From CAZHHH01 sp052400685 (GTDB lineage: Bacteria > Bacteroidota > Bacteroidia > Bacteroidales > Marinilabiliaceae), in assembly GCA_052400685.1 (NCBI GenBank), contig JBQTGJ010000001.1: 64,000 nt of DNA; one strand, written 5' to 3'. Position 1 is the first letter of the stretch. Each line of letters starts with the position of its first letter. The notes beneath the pieces were generated by a model. It did not search any database. It was not told the DNA's origin and saw only the letters and a program-made list of their open reading frames with translations. The position numbers were made by a program, and so were the translations under genes. This document shows, one piece after another, positions 43,169 through 52,446 of this stretch.

Positions 43169-45196
43169 TTATTTTTTCAACAGCGCGCAAACTTTTTCGA
43201 AGACTGCTTCACCTGTGAATCCGAATTTTTGGTCGAGTACTTTGTACGATGCTGAATAGCCAAAGTGGTCGAGACCTACCGTTATGCCATTGTCGCCAAT
43301 CAGACCCTGCAAGGTTACCGGCAATCCGGCGGTGAGGCCAAAACGAGGTACACCCGGCAGTAATACTTCATCCTGATAGGCTTTGGGCTGGTTCCGGAAT
43401 AAGCCTTCTGAGGGCGCAGAGACAATTTGAATTTTCAGTCCCTTTTTCTGACGAAGTAAATGTGCGCCTTCAATCAAAGTTGCGACTTCAGAACCGTTGG
43501 CAACGAGAAGAATGTCGATTTTACCGGCATCTTTGCTTACGATGTACGCGCCTTTTTTCGCCTGTTGTGATTTTTTAAAGTCATTATCCGGCAAATTGGT
43601 GATGTTTTGACGTGATAAGATCAATGCCGTTGGCGTTGTCGTGTTTTCCAAGGCCATTTGCCATGCCACGGTGGTTTCTTCGGCGTCGGCAGGACGTATC
43701 ACCAACATGCTGTTGTCCCCTTTGTGGTTTTTTAATTTTTCCAGCAAACGAATTTGGGCTTCCTGTTCAACGGGCTGGTGAGTTGGGCCGTCCTCTCCAA
43801 CTCTAAAGGCGTCGTGTGTCCACACATATTTAACAGGTAGTTCCATTAATGCTGCCATGCGAGCTGCTGGCTTCATATAATCGCTAAAAACGAAGAATGT
43901 ACCGCAAACAGGGATGACTCCACCATGCAAGGCCATTCCGTTTGCCACGGCAGCCATGGTTAGTTCAGTGACTCCGGCCTGTAAAAATGAGCCTGAGAAA
44001 TCGTTTTTAGTGAAGGCTGTTGTTTTTTTAAGAAATCCATCTGTTTTGTCTGAATTGGCGAGGTCGGCACTCATCACAATCATGTTTTCAACTTTACCCG
44101 CAAATGCTGCCAATACAGTTGATGATGCAGCCCGTGTGGCACTGTTGGCTTTTTGTTCGACGGCTGCAAAATCAAATTTAGGAGTTTCTTTGGAGAAGAA
44201 AGTCTTGAATTTAGCTGCTAATTCAGGATTTTCAGCTTCCCACGCTTTTTGTTCAGCCTTTTTCTGTGCCGCATATTTAGCCTTCTCGGCATTGGCTTTG
44301 GCGTAAAGTTCAGCTACTTCCGGGAAAATACGGAACGGATCTGCTGGATCTCCACCCAGATTGGCAATGGTTTTTTCAAACGAAGCGCCGGCCTGGCTGA
44401 GCGGCATACCGTGAGTGCTTACCTGACGCTCGAAGTTTGAGCCGTCTTCCTTAACAGCTCCTTTGCCCATGATGGTTTTACCGATAATCAGAAAAGGTCT
44501 GTTTTTTTCTGCCTGTGCTTCTTTTATGGCTGCGCGAATTTCATCGTGGTTGTTGCCGTCGATGGTTTTGACAGCCCAGCCCCATGCTTCATATTTTTTG
44601 GCGGTGTCTTCGGTGGTTACAGCCTTGGTTTTTGTTGAAAGCTGAATGTCGTTGCTATCATAAAACATGATGATATTGCTAAGGCCTAAATGACCGGCCA
44701 GACGACCAGCGCCCTGTGATATCTCCTCCTGAACGCCTCCATCCGAAATGAATGTGTATATATTGTGTGACATCCATGAACCAAAACGATTAACCAGGAA
44801 GCGCTCTGTAATAGCGGCGCCAACGGCCATGGTGTGTCCTTGTCCCAGAGGTCCGGAAGTGTTTTCAATACCGCGGGAAAAATCAACTTCGGGGTGTCCG
44901 GGGGTTGGCGTTCCCCACTGACGGAAGCCGGCTAATTCGTCCATGGTATAGGTTCCCGTTAATGCTAAAATAGAATAAAGCATGGGAGACATATGACCGG
45001 GGTCAAGAAAGAAGCGGTCGCGGTTTACCCAGCTGCGATCCTGTGGATCGTAGTTTAGAAATTCGGAAAACAGTACGTGCACAAAGTCAGCACCGCCCAT
45101 GGCCCCACCGGGGTGACCTGAATTGGCCTTCTCGACCATTGCCGCTGACAGGATTCGAATGTTATCTGCAGCCTTTTTTGATATTGCATTATTCAT
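43169..45196 (-). CDS. tkt: Transketolase
   Basis: A TPP enzyme of the pentose phosphate pathway. 675 residues from MNNAISKKAADNIRILS. The frame extends 28 residues upstream, but that part overlaps the predicted promoter and does not fit the family. Signatures: ANSGHPGGAMGGADFVHVLF, SGPLGQGHTMAVGAA, FISDGGVQEEISQGA (TPP Mg2+ site), GLDHFGYSA in the C-terminal domain and THDAFRVGEDGPTHQPVEQ. It stands alone in its transcription unit. Confidence 0.96.
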   Translation of the reverse strand: MNNAISKKAADNIRILSAAMVEKANSGHPGGAMGGADFVHVLFSEFLNYDPQDRSWVNRDRFFLDPGHMSPMLYSILALTGTYTMDELAGFRQWGTPTPGHPEVDFSRGIENTSGPLGQGHTMAVGAAITERFLVNRFGSWMSHNIYTFISDGGVQEEISQGAGRLAGHLGLSNIIMFYDSNDIQLSTKTKAVTTEDTAKKYEAWGWAVKTIDGNNHDEIRAAIKEAQAEKNRPFLIIGKTIMGKGAVKEDGSNFERQVSTHGMPLSQAGASFEKTIANLGGDPADPFRIFPEVAELYAKANAEKAKYAAQKKAEQKAWEAENPELAAKFKTFFSKETPKFDFAAVEQKANSATRAASSTVLAAFAGKVENMIVMSADLANSDKTDGFLKKTTAFTKNDFSGSFLQAGVTELTMAAVANGMALHGGVIPVCGTFFVFSDYMKPAARMAALMELPVKYVWTHDAFRVGEDGPTHQPVEQEAQIRLLEKLKNHKGDNSMLVIRPADAEETTVAWQMALENTTTPTALILSRQNITNLPDNDFKKSQQAKKGAYIVSKDAGKIDILLVANGSEVATLIEGAHLLRQKKGLKIQIVSAPSEGLFRNQPKAYQDEVLLPGVPRFGLTAGLPVTLQGLIGDNGITVGLDHFGYSASYKVLDQKFGFTGEAVFEKVCALLKK

Positions 45197-45256
45197 ATTG
45201 CGTGGTGATTTATATGGTTTACATTTTATTTTTGCTAAGTCGTTTTTAATGTGAAA

Positions 45257-45264
45257 CAAAAATA
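45257..45264 (-). promoter_or_regulatory. -7 box of the tkt promoter
   Basis: On the minus strand TATTTTTG matches TAnnTTTG, 61 bp before the ATG at 45196. This supports the shorter start. The -33 region (TTAT) is poor. Confidence 0.4.
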
Positions 45265-45916
45265 AACATTTTTTTTGCAACTCATAAAACTAACTGATTA
45301 TAAGTCATGACATTTACAACTTTGTGTGTGGAACAGGTCAGAACAGCTCAATTTAAAGCACTGTAATAAAATAAGCCAGCGATTGTTTTGTTGTTTCTTA
45401 ACTGTTTTTGGTTTGAGTCATAACTTTAAAAGTACTTTTTACTTTTATGCGAAAGTAATTATCTTTTGAATAATAATTGTAGTTTTTTTTATTTTTGATT
45501 GAGTTTGTGAAAAAAATAGAACGTTTGGCTTGGGTTTGCTAAAGTGTTGTAGTTTCATAATTCGATAGGATAAAAGTGAGATCTGCTTTTTAGTGATTGT
45601 CCATAAAGCAAAAGTTATACTTTTCAGACAGCCCTGACAGGGGCTTTTTTATTTATTTTTTAATGAAAAAATGAAATACAGCTGATGGCTGGTTAAAAAA
45701 TGGATTCTTTTTTAATCTGTAAGTCTTGACTATTTATTTTTGGCGGGAGTTAATAGCTTTATTAATGATGTTAAAAAAAATCTGTCTATAAAGTTCAGTT
45801 TTATCTGGCTGTAAGCAAAGAAGAAACAGGGATGAGCCATGAGAGTCATCTTTCATTGCGGGTGCTATTATTGGCCGAGTCTGTCGGATACCTGTACATT
45901 GTAAATATTGTATGTG
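45265..45916. other. Long intergenic region with repeat end and orphan terminator
   Basis: 45590-45608 (TTAGTGATTGTCCATAAAG) is a near match to the left end of the MITE-like family (copy A: 15 of 19 positions). Just after it stands a small hairpin with a T-run on the plus strand (45630-45650) but no gene upstream of it. TCTGTCTATAAAG at about 45781-45793 is a second partial match. Otherwise AT-rich, no ORF that I can support. Confidence 0.4.
45630..45650 (+). terminator. Orphan terminator-like hairpin
   Basis: AGCCC / GGGCT around TGACAG, followed by T6. No coding gene reads into it from the left on the plus strand, so it may end a small RNA or be relic sequence. Confidence 0.45.
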
Positions 45917-46705
45917 ATGAGAAAATTTTTAGTAATTGTACTGATGTTTAGCTGTTCATTTAACTTGTTGTTAAGTGGGCAGGAATACAAATCTTTTGAG
46001 AAGAAAGAAATGGTTCAAAATGGGGATACTTTGAAATATAGAATTCAATATCCTGAAAAGATGAAACCCGGCAAACATTATCCGTTAGTTCTGTTTCTTC
46101 ACGGTGCAGGCGAGCGGGGTAACGATAACGAGAAACAACTGGTGCATGGGGCCGAACTTTTTCAAAATAACAAAAATAATAGGAAAGAGCCTGCGGTGAT
46201 CATATTTCCCCAATGCCCGGAGAATATAATGTGGACGCATCGTACCAAGGAAAAAACAAAGGAAGGTATCTGGAAATTTGAGTTTCCGCTCTACAACGCG
46301 CCTACCAAACCTGCGGCAATGGTAAATATGCTCGTTGACGATATCATTAATTCTGGTATCGTTGATACAAAACGGATATATATAATGGGACTTTCAATGG
46401 GAGGAATAGGCGTGCTCGATTTTTTATGTCGTTGGCCTGAGAAATACACCGCTGGTGTTGTGATTTGTGGTGGTCATAATCCTGACTTCATTAACAGATA
46501 TTATAATACGCCCATTTGGTTTTTTCATGGCGCAAAGGATGATGTAGTTCCATTAAAATACTCTCTTGATGTGTATGATAAATTGCATGACGTCAACCCG
46601 AAAACCAAATATACCATATATCCTGATGCGAATCATAATAGCTGGGATTCTGCTTTTGCAGAACCGGACTTGTTAAAATGGCTGTTTAAACAAAAGAAAA
46701 ATTGA
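45917..46705 (+). CDS. Secreted alpha/beta-hydrolase esterase
   Basis: 262 residues from MRKFLVIVLMFSCSFN (the frame also opens at a TTG nine bases upstream). Signal peptide about 1-22. Polyhydroxybutyrate-depolymerase/prolyl-oligopeptidase-like hydrolase: oxyanion HGAGERG after VLFLHG, nucleophile Ser in GLSMGGIG, Asp in GAKDDVVP, His in PDANHNSW. Such enzymes in polysaccharide loci often remove acetyl or feruloyl esters. Its neighbour is a GH28 gene, so a role in de-esterifying pectin is plausible but not shown. Confidence 0.8.
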   Translation: MRKFLVIVLMFSCSFNLLLSGQEYKSFEKKEMVQNGDTLKYRIQYPEKMKPGKHYPLVLFLHGAGERGNDNEKQLVHGAELFQNNKNNRKEPAVIIFPQCPENIMWTHRTKEKTKEGIWKFEFPLYNAPTKPAAMVNMLVDDIINSGIVDTKRIYIMGLSMGGIGVLDFLCRWPEKYTAGVVICGGHNPDFINRYYNTPIWFFHGAKDDVVPLKYSLDVYDKLHDVNPKTKYTIYPDANHNSWDSAFAEPDLLKWLFKQKKN

Positions 46706-46742
46706 AATTTTTTTGATTCTTGTTTATCAATAAAATTCTATA

Positions 46743-46760
46743 TAGTGCTTGCAAGCACTA
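46743..46760. promoter_or_regulatory. Perfect 18-bp palindrome upstream of the GH28 gene
   Basis: TAGTGCTTGCAAGCACTA is exactly self-complementary, 38 bp after the esterase gene and 84 bp before the GH28 start. No T-run, so not a terminator. It could be a regulator-binding site for the GH28 gene, or two repeat ends meeting head to head. Confidence 0.4.
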
Positions 46761-46843
46761 ATAAAAAATTATACTACGAAGCCACTTAAAAGGCGTAATG
46801 TAACAAAGGTAAGGGCCGTTTTCTTAATTTAAACGTGAAAGTA

Positions 46844-48199
46844 ATGACTAAATACATTCTCATTTTTTTAATTCCCGTCTTGCTTCAATGTTCTCAGGCA
46901 GGTCAAATGCCAGGCATCTATAATGTTTACGATTATGGTGCAAAAGGTGATGGGATAACCAACGATCAGATAGCCATTCAAAGTGCCATTGACGCATGTA
47001 AAGGCAAAGGGGGCATCGTTTTATTGTCACAAGGAAATTTTCTAACCGGCCAATTAGTGCTGGGGAGTGATATGACCTTAAAAGTTGATTCCTCAGCGAT
47101 CCTGTTAGGAATTCAATCTGACAGCGACACTGCTTACCCTCGTCACAAAATCGAGACTCAATTTCCCAATAGGATGTTACAGGATTGCCAACGTCGGTTA
47201 ATTTATGGGAACCATGTGAAAAATGTTAGCATAACCGGGAAAGGGAAAATTGACGGTCAGGGATTTTACGATCCCTGGATGAATGTTAAAGAGCTGGGAA
47301 CTGAGAAAGACAGACCTTCTATACTCGCATTTGTGGGGGCTAAGAATATTACTGTTTCGGATATTACCATGGTCAATCCGGCTTGTTGGACTCAGGTGTA
47401 TATTGAATGTGATAGTGTTAATATCCGTAATATTAATGTGCACACCGGTGAATTGACACCAAACCGCGACGGGATTGATATTGTTGATTGCCATAACGTG
47501 TTAATAGAAGATTGTGATATTAAATCTGAAGACGATGGCATTTGTTTTAAAAGCGGAAGTGAGTATGGTTGTAAAGAAGTTGTTGTTCGCAACTGCACCA
47601 TTGATAAGCTGAATGTAAATGCCGGTAATTGTTTTAAGCTTGGAACGGATGGCTTAGGTAGCTTTATAAATTTTCAGGTTTCTGGCTTAACACTGAAAAA
47701 TGCACATCAGAATTCGGCTCTGGTTATTGAGTCTATGGATGGGGCGGTAATTGATAATATAACCTTTAGCGATTGTGTTATTTCTAATACAGGACAAGCC
47801 ATTTTTATGCTTTTGGCTGATAGAAAAAGAACTGTGCCGGGAAGAAAATCACGAATTGGAAGCATCTCAAATGTTCATTTTAAAAATATTAGGGGAAGTG
47901 GTTTTACTATGCAATATCCCTCTATTATTACCGGGATTAAGGGGCACAATATCCAAAATGTAACCTTTGAAAATCTTAATTTTGAGTTAAAAGGAGGAGT
48001 TAGCACCACCAATCAAACGGTTATGGAGTATGATGGTAAATACCCTGAAGGAAGCAAATTTGGTAACACGAATGCACATGGCTTTTTTATCAGGCATACC
48101 GATCGTGTTGATTTCATTAATTGCAATATAACTACCGAATTGCCAGATGCCCGTGACTGGCTTGTACATGAAGATGTGAAATGCGTAAATATCAACTAA
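46844..48199 (+). CDS. GH28-family right-handed beta-helix protein, lipoprotein
   Basis: 451 residues from MTKYILIFLIPVLLQC; GTG at 46835 is the alternative. Lipobox cysteine 16. N-terminal YNVYDYGAKGDGITNDQIAIQ is the pectate-lyase-3/GH28 entry motif. Catalytic-region matches: NRDGIDIVDC (206-215) and SEDDGICFKSG (228-238), giving the paired aspartates. The usual G-H-G and R-I-K motifs are not evident; instead there is NAGNCFKLGTDGLG. So the specificity probably differs from ordinary polygalacturonase. It follows the esterase gene by 138 bp. Confidence 0.8.
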   Translation: MTKYILIFLIPVLLQCSQAGQMPGIYNVYDYGAKGDGITNDQIAIQSAIDACKGKGGIVLLSQGNFLTGQLVLGSDMTLKVDSSAILLGIQSDSDTAYPRHKIETQFPNRMLQDCQRRLIYGNHVKNVSITGKGKIDGQGFYDPWMNVKELGTEKDRPSILAFVGAKNITVSDITMVNPACWTQVYIECDSVNIRNINVHTGELTPNRDGIDIVDCHNVLIEDCDIKSEDDGICFKSGSEYGCKEVVVRNCTIDKLNVNAGNCFKLGTDGLGSFINFQVSGLTLKNAHQNSALVIESMDGAVIDNITFSDCVISNTGQAIFMLLADRKRTVPGRKSRIGSISNVHFKNIRGSGFTMQYPSIITGIKGHNIQNVTFENLNFELKGGVSTTNQTVMEYDGKYPEGSKFGNTNAHGFFIRHTDRVDFINCNITTELPDARDWLVHEDVKCVNIN

Positions 48200-48231
48200 T
48201 CAGGAAGACAGAGATTCTGACTCAATTTGAC

Positions 48232-48262
48232 AAAAAGGCGCTGCTTAACGGTAGCGCCTTTT
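48232..48262 (+). terminator. Terminator after the GH28 gene
   Basis: GGCGCT (48237-48242) / AGCGCC (48253-48258) with a further inner pairing, followed by a short T-run (TTTTCT). Confidence 0.65.
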
Positions 48263-48726
48263 CTATTGGATAATAGTTTTATCATTTATTCATAATGTTT
48301 AAAGAGATACCTCATAATCAATACAAATGTGATGTGCCATAGTATGTCTGTTTTTATAAGTTGGGCACCAGTATTATGGTGCCGACATGACTGTAAATCA
48401 AATAATTGCTTCGCTTTTTTATCGAGTGCCTCAGTGGTTTAACCTCTCTCTTCTATTCGGGTTGTCCTGATAAACGATGATCATTGTTTGTTTGTCGATA
48501 AAATTTTCCCAACTGTCGATCATATAATATATAAGAAGGATGAACAAATACATTTGTATTAATAACAAAACAGAAATTTAGCATTGGAATAATAAAAATT
48601 CATTCCATGAGAAGAATAAATTCTGGTCAGTAAACAAAAGTATTTGAATTGAGCAATTAAGTATGCAGGTCGCTTATTTGAAAGAATATAGTTAGCCAGG
48701 TCCTCAAACACTTTAAAATAACAGTG
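48263..48726. other. Intergenic region upstream of the VTC cluster
   Basis: AT-rich, no ORF or RNA gene that I can support. It must hold the promoter of the polyphosphate-polymerase cluster, but I find no convincing TTTG / TAnnTTTG pair. Confidence 0.3.
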
Positions 48727-49497
48727 ATGGCAAAAATATTTGAAGAAGTCGAGTTATTTGATCCTATTTCGTTAGAAGAAATGGATAAGGTGAAACTAAT
48801 GAACCGCACCGACACCAAATATTGGTTTCATATAAAAGAGCTCCATCGGTTGCTCGAAATGGTTAAGGCAGATTATTTTATTTTAAATATGCACAACGAG
48901 GTTGCGTTGCCTTACGAAACCGTTTATTACGACACAGATGTAAACAGTATGTTCATAGCCCACCACAACGGTAAATTAAATCGGTATAAAATAAGACGAC
49001 GGAGCTATGTTTCCAGTGGTATTAGTTTTTTAGAGGTGAAATTCAAAAGTAACAAGGGCCGAACCATAAAAAAACGCATCTCAAGCGATTTCGAAGAACG
49101 TCGTTTCAATGAGGCTGAGGACACATTTATCCATGGCATCACACCTTTTACGGTTGAAAGTTTAAGACCCTCACTCATCAATAATTTTTCGCGCATCACC
49201 TTGGTTAACAGAAATTTTAAGGAGCGTTGTACCATCGATTTTAACCTGACTTTTAAAAGTGACAACCATCAGGTTGCGCTTAACAACCTGGTTATTGTTG
49301 AAATTAAGGCGGATGGTTGCTCCTCCGAATCATCGCTGGCCAGAGCGTTGCGTGATCAACGAATCAAATCCTCAGGATTCAGCAAATACTGCATCGGTCG
49401 AACCGTTACTGATTATTCTCTAAAACGAAATGCTTTTAAGGATAAAGTAAGGAAGATTGAAAAAACAATAAACACAACAGGATTGTATAACAATTAA
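48727..49497 (+). CDS. VTC-domain polyphosphate polymerase
   Basis: 256 residues, one VTC/CYTH-like tunnel domain. The basic and acidic residues lining the tunnel are present: NRTDTKYWF (8 N-terminal Lys/Arg cluster), YYDTD, KLNRYKIRRRSY, FLEVKFKSNKGRTIKKRI, CTIDFNLTF and IVEIKADG. In yeast the Vtc4 domain makes polyphosphate from ATP; bacterial homologues are annotated accordingly, mostly without biochemistry. ATG at 48727 preferred over GTG 48724. It is the first gene of a co-directional set; the next ORF begins with the stop codon boundary (0-9 bp), so translation is coupled. Confidence 0.85.
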   Translation: MAKIFEEVELFDPISLEEMDKVKLMNRTDTKYWFHIKELHRLLEMVKADYFILNMHNEVALPYETVYYDTDVNSMFIAHHNGKLNRYKIRRRSYVSSGISFLEVKFKSNKGRTIKKRISSDFEERRFNEAEDTFIHGITPFTVESLRPSLINNFSRITLVNRNFKERCTIDFNLTFKSDNHQVALNNLVIVEIKADGCSSESSLARALRDQRIKSSGFSKYCIGRTVTDYSLKRNAFKDKVRKIEKTINTTGLYNN

Positions 49498-49506
49498 TTG
49501 AGAAAG

Positions 49507-50202
49507 ATGAATATAACGGAAATGGTGGCCAATACATCGCAGCATGTAGTTCACGGCAATTTTGAGGCGTTGCTCAACTGGGCAGAAGACCTGCGCTTTT
49601 TAGACATTAAAATAATTAATGTGTCTGATTTTACAGAACTTGTTGTACGACTGGCATTAAATCTATTCGTAAGTTTTTTGGTTGTGCATTTTATGTATGC
49701 GCGTAACAGCCGAAGAAAAGATTTTTATTTTAGCTTCTTAGCAGTTGGTACCGTTGTTTTTCTATTGAGCTTTTTGCTTAACAGCGTTAAACTCGAATTG
49801 GGGTTTGCACTTGGTCTCTTCGCCATTTTTGGCATTATCCGCTACCGAACCGATGCCATTCCTATTAAAGAAATGACCTACCTTTTTATTGTTATAGGCA
49901 TCTCGGTTATAAATGCTTTGGCCAACAAGAAAGTAAGTTATGTGGAGCTCATCTTTACCAACTCGGCTATTGTGTTTGGGTTATGGCTGCTCGAAAAGCG
50001 GTTGATGCTTAAACAGGAGGCATCTATAAAGCTTATTTATGAAAAGATTGAAAATGTGAATTTACAAAAGGAAGCGGTTTTAATGGCAGATTTAAAGGAG
50101 CGTACCGGTATTAATATTAGTCGTTTTGAAATTGTTAAGATTGATTTTCTTAAAGATGTGGCCCATATCATTCTCTATTACAATGTGAACGAAAAATATT
50201 AA
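49507..50202 (+). CDS. DUF4956 integral membrane protein
   Basis: 231 residues (ATG 49507; the frame opens with TTG at 49498). Four hydrophobic helices: about 45-65 (LVVRLALNLFVSFLVVHFMY), 75-95, 98-115 (LGFALGLFAIFGIIRYRTDAIPI, the DUF4956 signature) and 120-155. A cytoplasmic C-terminal domain follows (about 165-231, ERTGINISRFEIVKIDFLKD). Function unknown. DUF4956 genes are repeatedly found next to VTC and CotH genes, which suggests a membrane partner such as a channel or anchor for the polymer. Confidence 0.85.
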   Translation: MNITEMVANTSQHVVHGNFEALLNWAEDLRFLDIKIINVSDFTELVVRLALNLFVSFLVVHFMYARNSRRKDFYFSFLAVGTVVFLLSFLLNSVKLELGFALGLFAIFGIIRYRTDAIPIKEMTYLFIVIGISVINALANKKVSYVELIFTNSAIVFGLWLLEKRLMLKQEASIKLIYEKIENVNLQKEAVLMADLKERTGINISRFEIVKIDFLKDVAHIILYYNVNEKY

Positions 50203-50283
50203 CACAAAACTCCACTTTTTATGAGAAGATTTCAGTCAAATAAAGTCAATTGCTTTTACGACCTTTTTAAAGATCCTTTTACT

Positions 50284-50937
50284 ATGGTTAAATCAATTGT
50301 GCGAATTGCTGTTGTGTTGGTGTTTGTTCTGGCACCCCGGCAGGTTCAGGCGCAGGAGGTTAATAATGAACTTGAATACCGGTCAGGGATTGATTTAAGC
50401 TACAAACTCAATAAAAAACTGAAGGTTAGTTTTGTTCCCGAAATTCGGTTTGACGATAGTTTTGATTTCGATAAATACCTTTTCGAGGGCGGATTAACAT
50501 ACAAACCGTTGAAATTTTTGTCGCTTGAAGGAACCTACCGGTATACTGTTAATCCACGAACGGGCAAGGATACTGAGTATTCCAACCGATTTGGCTTATC
50601 GGCAAAAGCCGAAAAAGAATTGGGTCGTTTTGATGCCGGGTTTAAAATTAGGTATACCAATGATGCGGATGATGGGGCGTCGGACGATGAATTTTTTCGC
50701 TACAAATTGTCGCTTGGCTACAATATTCCAAAGAGCAAACTGACCCCCGAAATTGCCATGGAGGCTTTTCAACAGCTGGGAAATGACGGCGGTCTGTATA
50801 AAATGAGATTCTCGGCGGGTGCTGATTATAAGTTGTTTAAAAATAATTATCTGGGCCTGTCATACAAATTAGATTATTATCATACCGAGTATCTGAACAA
50901 GCATATAGTTTCACTTGGTTACAAAATTAAATTTTAG
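50284..50937 (+). CDS. DUF2490-type outer-membrane beta-barrel protein
   Basis: 217 residues from MVKSIVRIAVVLVFVL; the frame opens at 50221, but only the second Met is followed by a proper signal peptide (cut after QVQAQ). The rest is alternating hydrophobic beta strands separated by short turns (GIDLSYKLNKKLKVSF, GLTYKPLKFLSLEGTYRYT, RFDAGFKIRY, YLGLSYKLDYYH) and ends in a terminal aromatic (KIKF), typical of outer-membrane barrels. DUF2490 has no known function. Third gene of the VTC cluster, 81 bp after the DUF4956 gene. Confidence 0.75.
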   Translation: MVKSIVRIAVVLVFVLAPRQVQAQEVNNELEYRSGIDLSYKLNKKLKVSFVPEIRFDDSFDFDKYLFEGGLTYKPLKFLSLEGTYRYTVNPRTGKDTEYSNRFGLSAKAEKELGRFDAGFKIRYTNDADDGASDDEFFRYKLSLGYNIPKSKLTPEIAMEAFQQLGNDGGLYKMRFSAGADYKLFKNNYLGLSYKLDYYHTEYLNKHIVSLGYKIKF

Positions 50938-51034
50938 AAGTTGAAGATGTGAAACGGGCAGGATAGCCGTCTTTTACAAAGATGAATGATTATCCGGCGA
51001 GTTCCATGTAACATTAACAAACAAATTATAATTC

Positions 51035-52420
51035 ATGAAAAGAATAAGTTTGATAGCAACGGCAATTTTTATTATGATGTTTAGCGCTTGTCGCGATGAT
51101 GAAAATATCGTTTTAGATGAGGAAGAGGCTGAAGAAGAGGTTGTTGATACGGCTGATTATTCCGATTGGGACGATGCCACTCACAGTAAGAATGCTGAAC
51201 TCAATTACGATGTGGTGTTTAACCAAAACGAAGTGTTACGTTTCGATATTACAATTGATCCCGACGATTGGTCGGAAATGCAATCAGATCTGGCTTCAAT
51301 TTTTAGTTCTGGCAGTAGTCGGCCCGGACAGTCTCTCGACTTTGACAACCCTCTGTTTGTGCCCTGTTCATTTACCTTTAACGACACCGAATGGTACCAC
51401 GTGGGTATTCGGTACAAAGGCAATTCAAGCCTGCAATCGGCTTATCAATCAGGTAATAACAAACTTTCCTTTAAACTCGATTTTGATGAGTTTGAAGATG
51501 ATTATCCGGCCATTAAAAACCAGCGTTTTTACGGATTTAAACAGCTGAATCTTAATAATAACTACGACGACGCCTCGCTAATGCGCGAAAAAGTGGGTGC
51601 TGATCTGTTTCGTCAGTTTGGACTGGCTTCGGCGCAAACGGCATTCTGTGTGGTGTATATTGACAATGGCAGTGGTCCGCAATATTATGGCGTGTACACA
51701 TTGGTTGAAGAAGTAGATGATACGGTGTATAAAACGCAGTTTGAGCAATCCTCCGGGAATCTTTACAAACCCGATGGTGATGCGGCTTCCTTTGCCAGCG
51801 GAACGTACGATACCGATGAATTCTATTTGAAAACCAACGAGGATTCGGCCAATTATTCGGATGTGAAAGCTTTGTACACTACTATTAACAGCTCCCTGCG
51901 CACGTCCGATGTTGAAACCTGGAAAACCAATCTCGAAGCTGTGTTTGATGTTGATGTTTTCTTAAAATGGCTGGCAGCTAACACAGTCATCCAAAACTGG
52001 GATACCTATGGTAATATGACTCATAATTATTTTTTATACAATAATCCCGAAACCAGTCAGCTTACATGGATTCCGTGGGATAATAACGAGGCTTTCCAAA
52101 CCGGAAAACAAAACAGTGCATTGAGTCTTTCGATGAGTGAAGTGAGCAGTAGCTGGCCTTTAATAAAATACATTATTGATCAGTCAGAGTACAATGAGGT
52201 TTATGAGTCTTATTTACAGAAGTTTATTGATGAAGTGTTCATCCCTGATGAGATGATTAGTAAATATTCAGCCTACTACGATTTATTGAAAGATTATGCC
52301 TATGCTGAGGAGTCTGGTTACACCTATATTACTCGTGACAGTTATTTTGACTCAGCGGTCGAAACGCTTAAAACGCATGTTCAATCGAGAAACGATGCAG
52401 TGAGTTCATATCTGCAATAA
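51035..52420 (+). CDS. CotH kinase-family lipoprotein
   Basis: 461 residues. Lipoprotein signal (cysteine 19 in FSACR), then an acidic linker (EEEAEEEVVD) and the CotH domain from about 55: YHVGIRYKGNSSL, FKQLNLNNNYDDASLMREK, LFRQFGLASAQTAF, YYGVYTLVEEVDD, GNLYKPDGD and TWIPWDNNEAF (Asp residues of the catalytic and metal site). CotH of Bacillus phosphorylates spore-coat proteins as an atypical secreted kinase. Here the lipid anchor places it on the periplasmic or outer-membrane side. It closes the VTC-DUF4956-DUF2490 set and is followed by a strong terminator. Confidence 0.88.
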   Translation: MKRISLIATAIFIMMFSACRDDENIVLDEEEAEEEVVDTADYSDWDDATHSKNAELNYDVVFNQNEVLRFDITIDPDDWSEMQSDLASIFSSGSSRPGQSLDFDNPLFVPCSFTFNDTEWYHVGIRYKGNSSLQSAYQSGNNKLSFKLDFDEFEDDYPAIKNQRFYGFKQLNLNNNYDDASLMREKVGADLFRQFGLASAQTAFCVVYIDNGSGPQYYGVYTLVEEVDDTVYKTQFEQSSGNLYKPDGDAASFASGTYDTDEFYLKTNEDSANYSDVKALYTTINSSLRTSDVETWKTNLEAVFDVDVFLKWLAANTVIQNWDTYGNMTHNYFLYNNPETSQLTWIPWDNNEAFQTGKQNSALSLSMSEVSSSWPLIKYIIDQSEYNEVYESYLQKFIDEVFIPDEMISKYSAYYDLLKDYAYAEESGYTYITRDSYFDSAVETLKTHVQSRNDAVSSYLQ

Positions 52421-52446
52421 AATATAATTATCAGCAACCCGGGGGA

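Noticed and set aside
45197..45280. Longer transketolase start
   Set aside because: The added residues overlap a predicted -7 box and do not match the family.
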